The translations under genes and the position numbers were made by a program. DNA of 14,389 nt from a bacterium. GTDB lineage: Bacteria; Cyanobacteriota; Vampirovibrionia; Gastranaerophilales; Gastranaerophilaceae. The notes below the pieces were generated by a model. That model was not told the DNA's origin. It did no database searches and saw only the letters and a program-made list of their open reading frames with translations. Below, piece by piece: positions 1 to 5,260 of the stretch (positions are counted from its first letter, which is position 1; every line of letters starts with the position of its first letter). The stretch lies in the NCBI GenBank assembly GCA_017541565.1, contig JAFXYU010000170.1, positions 1 through 14,389 of the forward strand. The letters run 5' to 3'.

Positions 1-1
1 T

Positions 2-1522
2 AACGTTAACACGCGTCGTGTAGCGGATATGGATATTTTTAAAGAAACTTTGCAGGAACTTTTTGCGGAACTTAATATAGACAAAAGCAATAAAGTTGTT
101 CTTAATATACCTGCTGTTACATACAGAGTTGCAGAATATCCGGCTATAATGGATGAGGCGGAAACGTCAAATGCGATATTGGAATCGCTCGTGGCGGATG
201 AGGCTTTCAGTCAGAATGACGAACCCTGTTTTTCTGCAGCAAAACTTCCGTCCTCGTCAATGCAATTTAATAGAGTGGTTTATACCGCTGCACAGCATAA
301 CGTTATATACGAAATGGTAATGTCCATAAAGGCATTGGGCTACAAAATATATGCCATTGACTCGGCTATAAGTTCAACATACAATGCATTGAACTATATC
401 GGTCGTTTAAGTAATATTCAACCTGATACTTCATGGGTATTGATGATTGTTGACAACTTTATGTGCCGTGTTATCCCCATGATAGGATATAGTCCGGTTG
501 ATGCTTTTGAAGAAAAAATCTCAATAGGTGAAGTTTTAGAAGATTCTGAAAATTATGCTACGGTATTAAGTGTTGCCCAGCCGTGGTTGAAAAACAATCC
601 GTCTAAGTACTTATACGTTGTGTCAAAAACCAAAATTATTAATGCGGAAATTCTTGCAAGCAGACTCCAATATGATGCACCTATAATTCATCAGGATGCG
701 AGTGTGTCTTCAAAAGAAGAATTTCTTAATATTTCTCCGGAGGTTAATCCGGATTATGCATCACAAATATCTCTTGATGTAATCGGTGCGGCAATAAGAC
801 AAGAATGGGAAAAATACAGAACAACTAATCTTAATTTGTACAACAGTTCTTTGGGTGATATTTATATTCAGGATCAACCGCCTCAAATAGAGTTTTTAGG
901 GCGAACGATAATTCTGTCAAATGAGAATTTGGTAAAATTCTTTATTGCCGTGCTCATAATTGCTTTAGCGATTGTTATACCATTATTTATTCTTATACAG
1001 CGGAATATTTTTGTTAAAAACAATGAATTATCTAACATAAATGCTGAAATCGATTCAATACAGAAGTTTTTGGATGAAAACCCCGAATTTTCGGCAGATG
1101 TGTTTAATGAAGGCGATGAGATAAGAAGCGGCATTGCACATAATAAAGGAGTTTATTCTTATTATTCAATTGTCGGCACGGAAATACCTAAAAAATTGTG
1201 GCTTACTCACTTGAAACTTGGTGATAAGACTACAATAGAAGGACAAGCAGATAATCTTGAAAGTATTTACGGTTTTTACAGAAATATAAAGGATTATGAT
1301 CAAAAATCTGATTTGAAACTGCAAAAACTCGGTTTAGCATCAAAATCCAAAAATGCTGTTGTAAGCGATGACGGAGGTTTTGATACGGAATCGATACTGA
1401 CATCTTTGAATGCGGATTTCTACGAGTTCAGAATATCAAACGAACCGGAAGTATCTCCGAAGGATTTAGAAAAGAAAGACGGCGACAATGGCGGTTTACC
1501 CGACTTGGAGCCTATAAATTAG
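2..1522 (+). CDS. PilM-PilN fusion, type IV pilus inner-membrane platform protein (5' end may lie outside window)
   Basis: Likely joins two proteins of the type IV pilus alignment complex. Numbered from the ATG at 29, residues 1-270 resemble PilM, a cytoplasmic actin-like protein: NIPAVTYRV near 26-34 and the closing DYASQISLDVIGAAIRQ. A single membrane helix follows at about 304-325, then a coiled-coil-like stretch and a PilN-like periplasmic region with IPKKLWLTHLKLG around Trp391. PilM and PilN are usually separate genes. In ordinary PilM a VDxG-type phosphate loop is expected; here the matching place reads VDNFMC (141-146), so nucleotide binding may be lost. The reading frame stays open upstream of ATG 29 to the window edge and no ribosome site precedes that ATG, so the protein probably starts earlier. 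PilO follows after 16 bases. The family call is from motifs, not a search. Confidence 0.8.
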   Translation, partial: NVNTRRVADMDIFKETLQELFAELNIDKSNKVVLNIPAVTYRVAEYPAIMDEAETSNAILESLVADEAFSQNDEPCFSAAKLPSSSMQFNRVVYTAAQHNVIYEMVMSIKALGYKIYAIDSAISSTYNALNYIGRLSNIQPDTSWVLMIVDNFMCRVIPMIGYSPVDAFEEKISIGEVLEDSENYATVLSVAQPWLKNNPSKYLYVVSKTKIINAEILASRLQYDAPIIHQDASVSSKEEFLNISPEVNPDYASQISLDVIGAAIRQEWEKYRTTNLNLYNSSLGDIYIQDQPPQIEFLGRTIILSNENLVKFFIAVLIIALAIVIPLFILIQRNIFVKNNELSNINAEIDSIQKFLDENPEFSADVFNEGDEIRSGIAHNKGVYSYYSIVGTEIPKKLWLTHLKLGDKTTIEGQADNLESIYGFYRNIKDYDQKSDLKLQKLGLASKSKNAVVSDDGGFDTESILTSLNADFYEFRISNEPEVSPKDLEKKDGDNGGLPDLEPIN

Positions 1523-1538
1523 TTAAAGGGTAAGATAA

Positions 1539-2183
1539 ATGGAAAAATACAGCAGATATTATGGTGTGATATGTTTTGTATTAGCAGTGATAGCGCTATT
1601 TGTTATTGCATATTTTTTGTTGATTCCGCGCGTAAATGAATTGAATCAAATTACTTCAAATATTCAGTCTCGAAATGCCGAATTAGAAAAGAAACGTGCA
1701 GAAAAGGCAAATATTGAAAGAAAGAAAAAACAGTTAAGCGAATCATTAATTAGCGTCCAGAAAAAAATATATTCCCCGGTTGATTCGGGATTGGAAAACG
1801 ACACTCTGTTTTTCACACTCTACAATGATGTAATTGAAATGCTCCACAGCAATTCAATAAAGATTAAGTCAATTGATTATGCATATAATCCTGCCGGAGA
1901 CCCGTTTGTTGAGCACGGTAAAGATTCTTATTTTGTATGTGATATCAACATGCAAGTTGTTTCAAATTATGTAAATTTGGGTAAGTTTGTACAAGATGTA
2001 TATCAGTATCCGTATTTAATAAGAATTAATAAAATTGATACAACTCCATATAACAGAGATAAAAAGATTTTGATATCAGATATCAGTTTGAGAGTGTATG
2101 CTCATACTACACCGGAAGAACCATCTTCACAGGGTGATGCTTCACCGCTTGCGGGTGCTGATACTGCAATTCCTCAGGAATAA
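1539..2183 (+). CDS. pilO: PilO-like type IV pilus inner-membrane protein
   Basis: A bitopic protein of 214 residues: short cytoplasmic N-terminus, one membrane helix at about 9-29, a charged coiled coil at about 32-75 (many K, E, R), then a periplasmic domain ending in a low-complexity Pro/Ser/Ala tail. This is the usual PilO plan and size (about 200 residues). PilO pairs with PilN in the periplasm and links the cytoplasmic motor to the outer-membrane secretin. It lies 16 bases after the PilM-PilN fusion with AAAGGG eight bases before the ATG, so the two are one operon. PilP and the secretin would be expected next, but the operon stops here and a tRNA follows; they may lie elsewhere. No strong terminator is visible straight after the stop. 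Sequence identity to characterised PilO cannot be judged here; the call rests on architecture plus context. Confidence 0.82.
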   Translation: MEKYSRYYGVICFVLAVIALFVIAYFLLIPRVNELNQITSNIQSRNAELEKKRAEKANIERKKKQLSESLISVQKKIYSPVDSGLENDTLFFTLYNDVIEMLHSNSIKIKSIDYAYNPAGDPFVEHGKDSYFVCDINMQVVSNYVNLGKFVQDVYQYPYLIRINKIDTTPYNRDKKILISDISLRVYAHTTPEEPSSQGDASPLAGADTAIPQE

Positions 2184-2320
2184 ATTTCAGAATACTTGAA
2201 AAAGATTTTTGTTTGGGGTAAAGTTTCTTTATGCGGTTGCCCAAGCGGAGCGTATCTGAAATAAGTTCTGCTGATTGAGCGGAGCCGTTATCGCAAGTGA
2301 AAATTGAATAGTTATATTAA

Positions 2321-2396
2321 GCGGACGTAGCTCAGTTGGTAGAGTATCTGCCTTCCAAGCAGACTGTCGCGAGTTCGAGTCTCGTCGTCCGCTCCA
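2321..2396 (+). tRNA. tRNA-Gly, anticodon TCC, CCA encoded
   Basis: A full cloverleaf of 76 bases can be folded by eye. The acceptor stem GCGGACG pairs with CGTCCGC, the D arm carries AGTTGGTAGA, the anticodon stem TCTGC/GCAGA holds loop CTTCCAA (anticodon TCC, reading GGA), the T arm has loop TTCGAGT, and the 3' CCA is encoded. It lies 137 bases after pilO on the same strand and is followed at once by a terminator. Its last 19 bases before CA recur with one mismatch at 4319-4337. Confidence 0.97.
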
Positions 2397-2397
2397 T

Positions 2398-2431
2398 AAA
2401 AAACTGATGGACTTTTGTTCATCAGTTTTTT
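2398..2431 (+). terminator. Rho-independent terminator after tRNA-Gly
   Basis: AAAAACTGATG and CATCAGTTTTT form an 11-bp stem around a ten-base loop, with the 3' arm ending in a run of six T. It starts two bases after the tRNA CCA end and would end the tRNA transcript. Confidence 0.88.
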
Positions 2432-2570
2432 ATTGTTAGGATGATAGTGAATCGAATGAGTGTAGTTTGACGAGTAGTACGGTTTTGTTAGTTTGACTAT
2501 TTTATTTTCTAAAATTCGCTGTTTGTAGGGGTTTTAGCGGTTGGAAGTTTAACTTTACCCAAAAAACCGA

Positions 2571-2599
2571 TTTACTCATATTTACTCATTATTTACTCA
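2571..2599. repeat. Three helically phased TTTACTCA direct repeats
   Basis: TTTACTCA occurs at 2571-2578, 2581-2588 and 2592-2599, steps of 10 and 11 bases, close to one turn of DNA. It lies in the gene-free stretch 2432-2667, which otherwise shows only the hairpin repeat at 2633. No promoter is apparent next to it, so an operator, an iteron-like site or a decayed repeat are all possible. Confidence 0.6.
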
Positions 2600-2632
2600 C
2601 ACCGGTCAGCTACATTCCATTAATAGAAAATC

Positions 2633-2659
2633 GGTGCAAAGAATTGCACCCTACAAACT
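2633..2659 (-). repeat. REP-like hairpin, GTAG plus palindrome (copy 1, inverted)
   Basis: GGTGCAA and TTGCACC pair around AGAA; on the minus strand the hairpin is preceded by TTTGTAG. The 27-base unit is the reverse complement of 4124-4150 with 26 of 27 matches. A GTAG-type tetranucleotide directly 5' of a short hairpin is the layout of REP sequences moved by RAYT (REP-associated tyrosine) transposases. No such transposase is in this window. Confidence 0.75.
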
Positions 2660-2667
2660 ACAGATTA

Positions 2668-2880
2668 TTATTTTTCATTTTTTATAAATTCTATACGATA
2701 ACCAATTGCGGAAGCAATTATTTGACACTCTTTTAATGTTAGTGTGTCGCGAGATAATTTTCCGTACAAAGAACCAATAGAATATTTTTTCCCTGAAAGT
2801 TCAGTCATCTTCTCAGCGAGTTTTGAAATAGACATATTGTTTAATAAAAGTAATGATCTTATTAAATTTTTATTATCCAT
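2668..2880 (-). CDS. Small helix-turn-helix-like protein, putative local repressor
   Basis: A 70-residue basic protein. Residues about 16-45 (MSISKLAEKM...YSIGSLYGKLSRD) fit a Cro/CI-type (XRE) helix-turn-helix, followed by a closing helix TLKECQIIASAIG of the kind common in small XRE proteins. I do not recognise a named member. It is divergent from the glycosyltransferase at 2980, with 87-99 bases between them that hold a 16-bp palindrome flanked symmetrically by two -10 boxes. This suggests that it binds there and controls itself and its neighbour; this is inference. No clear ribosome site precedes the ATG (the upstream bases are nearly all A/T), so translation may be weak or leader-poor. 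It lies just inside the REP-like hairpin at 2633, in the putative tRNA-Gly insertion. Function is otherwise unknown. Confidence 0.7.
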   Translation of the reverse strand: MDNKNLIRSLLLLNNMSISKLAEKMTELSGKKYSIGSLYGKLSRDTLTLKECQIIASAIGYRIEFIKNEK

Positions 2881-2898
2881 TTATTAATTATATTAATT

Positions 2899-2927
2899 TT
2901 GACACTATTTTAGTAATGATGTATAAT
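2899..2927 (+). promoter_or_regulatory. Consensus sigma-70 promoter for the glycosyltransferase at 2980
   Basis: TTGACA (2899-2904) and TATAAT (2922-2927) are separated by exactly 17 bases, a full consensus match. Transcription would begin near 2934, inside the palindrome at 2930-2945, so a protein bound there would block it. Confidence 0.88.
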
Positions 2928-2929
2928 AG

Positions 2930-2945
2930 TTCTCATATACGAGAA
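2930..2945. promoter_or_regulatory. Palindromic operator between divergent promoters
   Basis: TTCTCATATACGAGAA is an imperfect palindrome with perfect TTCTC/GAGAA arms. It starts two bases after the plus-strand -10 (2922-2927) and ends two bases before a minus-strand TATAAT (2953-2948). A second half-site TACGAGA at 2958-2964 repeats the one at 2938-2944 exactly 20 bases away, two helical turns. The likely ligand is the HTH-like protein encoded at 2668-2880. Confidence 0.65.
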
Positions 2946-2947
2946 TT

Positions 2948-2953
2948 ATTATA
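2948..2953 (-). promoter_or_regulatory. Putative -10 box for the HTH-like gene
   Basis: TATAAT on the minus strand. The best -35 candidate is TTAACA (plus positions 2969-2974), but the 15-base spacer is short, so this promoter is weaker than the opposing one. The palindrome at 2930-2945 sits over its expected start of transcription. Confidence 0.5.
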
Positions 2954-2979
2954 TATGTACGAGAGGAATGTTAAGTTTT

Positions 2980-3999
2980 ATGATAAAAGTTTCTATAATT
3001 GTCCCCATATATAATGTAGAAAAATATTTGGAATGTTGTTTATCTAGCTTGCTAAATCAAACATTAAATGATATTGAAATAATATGTATAGATGATGGCT
3101 CTACTGATAATTCAAGCAATATTTTGCAGAGATATAAACAGACTGATGTTAGGATTAAAGTTCTTACCCAAGCTAATAGTGGTCAAGGAATTGCAAGAAA
3201 CAATGCTATTGATATTGCGTGTGGTGAATATATTGGATTTGTTGATCCTGATGATTATGTATCACCACAAATGTTTGAAATATTATATAATCAAGCAAAA
3301 GCATATAATGCTGATTTGGTAGAAGAATCTTTTTTTGTTGATAATCAGGCAAGAAATTACAGAAGAAAGCAAAAAAATAAATTAAATCTTCCTACAAATA
3401 TTATATTTAATTGGAAAATAAGAAAAAATTATGCTTTTAGTGTGAATTTAGCGGTATGGAATAAATTATATAGACGAGATTTTATTAAAAAACATAATAT
3501 TAAATTTATGAATGTTTTGCGTGGCGAAGATATAATTTTTACAGTAAAAAGTAGAGTTTTAGCAGAAAAGATTTTATATATTGATAATGCTGATTATTAT
3601 TACAGAATTAAAGAAGATAACAGTATTATACTTAATCAAGAGTTAAAAAATAAATTAAAAATTAATAGATTTGAATATTTTAAAATGTTTAAACAATCTT
3701 TACTTGATAGTAATATTTATGATGTATTAGAAAAAGATTACAAAAAATGGATTATAAAGTCTTTTATAGATGATTTGCTAAAAAAACAATTCAGAAATAA
3801 AATTCAATATTTAAAAGAAATATATAAATTTTTACCTTTTAAAGATTTTTTATGTTTATTTTGTCGTTTTATAACGATAAGTATAAAAAACAATTTGTTT
3901 TCTATTCATAATGTATATATTAACAATAATAAGTATAAAGTATTTATAATACTAGGTTTTCAAATAAAGATTATATATAACAAGTGCCGCATTAGATGA
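2980..3999 (+). CDS. Family 2 glycosyltransferase (GT-A fold), very AT-rich
   Basis: Transfers a sugar from a nucleotide donor, probably in surface-glycan assembly on the cytoplasmic face of the membrane. From the second ATG the protein has 339 residues and starts MIKVSIIVPIYN, typical for the family; an ATG at 2968 would add four residues but abuts the GAGAGGA ribosome site, so 2980 is preferred. Donor-binding DDGS is at 38-41, the metal-binding DxD-type motif DPDD at 89-92, and GED at 182-184 fits the usual catalytic-base region. The C-terminus is basic and aromatic with no clear membrane helix. Composition is unusual: bases 3661-3720 have 8 G/C in 60, against 25 in 60 at 10201-10260 in rfbB, which suggests acquisition from another source. 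It has its own consensus promoter and a possible repressor, away from the main sugar operon. The sugar and acceptor cannot be told from sequence. Confidence 0.9.
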   Translation: MIKVSIIVPIYNVEKYLECCLSSLLNQTLNDIEIICIDDGSTDNSSNILQRYKQTDVRIKVLTQANSGQGIARNNAIDIACGEYIGFVDPDDYVSPQMFEILYNQAKAYNADLVEESFFVDNQARNYRRKQKNKLNLPTNIIFNWKIRKNYAFSVNLAVWNKLYRRDFIKKHNIKFMNVLRGEDIIFTVKSRVLAEKILYIDNADYYYRIKEDNSIILNQELKNKLKINRFEYFKMFKQSLLDSNIYDVLEKDYKKWIIKSFIDDLLKKQFRNKIQYLKEIYKFLPFKDFLCLFCRFITISIKNNLFSIHNVYINNNKYKVFIILGFQIKIIYNKCRIR

Positions 4000-4052
4000 T
4001 ATAAATACTTGAATTATGTTTGTATATTGAAAAAAATTGTATATTAATAGTA

Positions 4053-4096
4053 CAAGGTGCAAATTTTTGCATCTAAATAATTATCAAATCAGGGAG
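4053..4096. repeat. Degenerate copy of the REP-like hairpin unit
   Basis: GGTGCAAATTTTTGCATC followed by AAATAATTATCAAA matches the unit at 4133-4163 with scattered differences, including bases beyond the hairpin, so the two form an old tandem pair 79 bases apart. The stem is weaker than in the other copies. Confidence 0.6.
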
Positions 4097-4123
4097 TTTA
4101 ACAAATTTTAATGAAATTGAAAA

Positions 4124-4150
4124 AGTTTGTAGGGTGCAATTTTTTGCACC
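4124..4150 (+). repeat. REP-like hairpin, GTAG plus palindrome (copy 2)
   Basis: TTTGTAG is followed by GGTGCAA-TTTT-TTGCACC. It is the inverse of 2633-2659 (26 of 27 bases). Together the two bracket the HTH-like gene and the AT-rich glycosyltransferase. Confidence 0.75.
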
Positions 4151-4225
4151 AAAATAATTCTCAAAATCCCTGTTCTTTCTTCTCAAACCGCCTGTCCTTA
4201 TACAATGAGCATTCTCGCGAGTTGC

Positions 4226-4312
4226 GGATTTTTTGCAGAGAGCGAAGGACTTTTGCCAAAGTGCATTAGTACAGAAGGCAAAATCCGTAGGCTCGTTTAA
4301 CGCAAAAAATCC
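4226..4312. repeat. Long imperfect hairpin (possible MITE or structured RNA)
   Basis: Outer arms GGATTTTTTGC (4226-4236) and GCAAAAAATCC (4302-4312) pair over 11 bases without mismatch. Further in, GAGC (4240-4243) can pair with GCTC (4291-4294), and TTTTGCC (4251-4257) with GGCAAAA (4277-4283), leaving a loop of about 19 bases. Small open frames cross it on both strands but look like by-products of the symmetry. The gene-free stretch 4000-4529 also holds the REP-like copies, the tRNA-like remnant, a terminator and a promoter. Confidence 0.6.
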
Positions 4313-4318
4313 AAGACA

Positions 4319-4337
4319 CGAGTCTCGTCGTCTGCTC
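4319..4337 (+). repeat. 19-base copy of the tRNA-Gly 3' end (candidate att site)
   Basis: Eighteen of 19 bases match tRNA-Gly positions 2376-2394 (T-loop through acceptor stem) in the same orientation. No cloverleaf can be built upstream, so this is not a tRNA. Such a 3' fragment is what site-specific insertion at a tRNA leaves at the far edge of an element; a remnant of an old tRNA duplication is the alternative. Confidence 0.55.
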
Positions 4338-4343
4338 AATTTT

Positions 4344-4368
4344 AAAAGACCTTTTGAGGTCTTTTTTA
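4344..4368 (+). terminator. Rho-independent terminator
   Basis: AAAAGACCT and AGGTCTTTT form a nine-bp stem around TTTG and run into six T. It follows the tRNA-like remnant by six bases, much as the real tRNA is followed by its terminator. It would also stop read-through from the glycosyltransferase at 2980. Confidence 0.8.
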
Positions 4369-4441
4369 TTGCGGACGCCTCGACTACGTCTCTCCCTCCA
4401 TTGGCTTATTATACTTTTGTTTAAAGGATTTTATATTCCAC

Positions 4442-4470
4442 GAAAAACAGTACATTTAGTACTCTTTTTC
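4442..4470. repeat. AT-rich inverted repeat upstream of the HMGL-like gene
   Basis: GAAAAACAGTAC and GTACTCTTTTTC pair over 12 positions with one mismatch around ATTTA. It lies 47 bases before the -10 of the next gene. Too AT-rich for a typical terminator; an operator or a decayed repeat is possible. Confidence 0.4.
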
Positions 4471-4513
4471 TGTTCGCCAACGGAGTCCTTGCTTTTTTGC
4501 TGCCAAATATTTT

Positions 4514-4522
4514 TGGTATAAT
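4514..4522 (+). promoter_or_regulatory. Extended -10 promoter giving a leaderless message
   Basis: TGGTATAAT, an extended -10 with perfect TATAAT at 4517-4522, ends seven bases before the ATG at 4530. Transcription would therefore begin at or next to the A of the start codon. No good -35 lies 16-18 bases upstream, as is usual for extended -10 promoters. Confidence 0.7.
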
Positions 4523-4529
4523 ATTACTT

Positions 4530-5252
4530 ATGGTAAAACTTTTAGACTGTACAACTAGAGATGGCGGATATTGTACCAATTGGAATTATTCCGATGAGTA
4601 CATTTTTGGTTTGATGTCAACTCTAAATAAAAACAAAATTAATTTCTATGAAATCGGTTACAGAAATTATTATGACAAGAATGGTAAGGGTGCTTTTTAC
4701 TACTGCACACCGGATTTAATTAAAAAATTCTATGATAAAAAAGGTGACTTGAATCTCGGAGTTATGGTTGATACCAAGCGATATAACGAATCTGATTTTT
4801 TAAATGCAAAAGAGGATTATATTGATTTTGTAAGAATTGCTACACATCCTGACCGAATAAAGGACACATTATTAATTGCCGAAAACCTCTATAATAAAAA
4901 TTACAACGTGATGGTTCAACTTATGGACATAACGAACCTAACACAAGGACATTTTTCTATATTGAATAATTGGCAAAATAAAAGCATTTTAAAGGTTCTT
5001 TATTTAGCGGATACTTATGGAATTATTAATGCGGAAGATTTAGGACAAGTATATAGTAAAATTAAAGAGATGGGATATAAAAACATAGGCTTTCATGCAC
5101 ATAATAAAACACATCAAGCATTAACAAATTCTATTCATACCATTAAACTTGGTGCATACTCAATTGATGTAGTACAAGATGTTAACGGTATTAATGGCGG
5201 AAACTTGTCATATAATGAGTTTTATTTGAACAAGATATTAGAAATTGCTTAA
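4530..5252 (+). CDS. HMGL-like (DRE-TIM) aldolase-type enzyme
   Basis: Resembles the DRE-TIM metallolyases (4-hydroxy-2-oxovalerate aldolase, HMG-CoA lyase and isopropylmalate synthase type), which make or break C-C bonds next to a keto acid using a divalent metal. Seen: LLDCTTRDGGY at 4-14, with Arg10 and Asp11 in the positions of the catalytic Arg and metal Asp, and FHAHN at 188-192, whose two His would be metal ligands. GINGGN near the end fits the closing turn of the barrel. At 240 residues it is a bare barrel, without the C-terminal domains of DmpG-type or synthase-type relatives. The ATG at 4530 is chosen over 4497 because 4497 lies upstream of the promoter and the family begins at the LLDCT strand. 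Convergent with ugd, eight bases apart. Substrate unknown; the setting suggests a glycan building block, which is inference. Confidence 0.8.
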   Translation: MVKLLDCTTRDGGYCTNWNYSDEYIFGLMSTLNKNKINFYEIGYRNYYDKNGKGAFYYCTPDLIKKFYDKKGDLNLGVMVDTKRYNESDFLNAKEDYIDFVRIATHPDRIKDTLLIAENLYNKNYNVMVQLMDITNLTQGHFSILNNWQNKSILKVLYLADTYGIINAEDLGQVYSKIKEMGYKNIGFHAHNKTHQALTNSIHTIKLGAYSIDVVQDVNGINGGNLSYNEFYLNKILEIA

Positions 5253-5260
5253 TTAAATTT

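Noticed and set aside
4073..4339. 88-codon open frame on the minus strand crossing the hairpin and repeats
   Set aside because: It runs through the REP-like unit, the long hairpin and the tRNA-like remnant, its composition is odd (many Cys, Arg, Phe), and there is no ribosome site; best seen as a chance frame in repeat DNA.
4371..4377. GCGGACG, identical to the 5' end of tRNA-Gly
   Set aside because: Only seven bases and no D arm, anticodon arm or T arm follows; a chance match, not a second tRNA.
4233..4424. 63-codon open frame on the plus strand
   Set aside because: Mirror of the same hairpin and continues through a terminator; no family motif or ribosome site.
4497..4529. Upstream ATG adding 11 residues to the HMGL-like protein
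   Set aside because: It lies ahead of the TATAAT at 4517 and the added residues do not fit the family start.
5253..5260. Possible bidirectional terminator between the convergent HMGL-like gene and ugd
   Set aside because: Only eight bases of AT-rich DNA with no usable stem.
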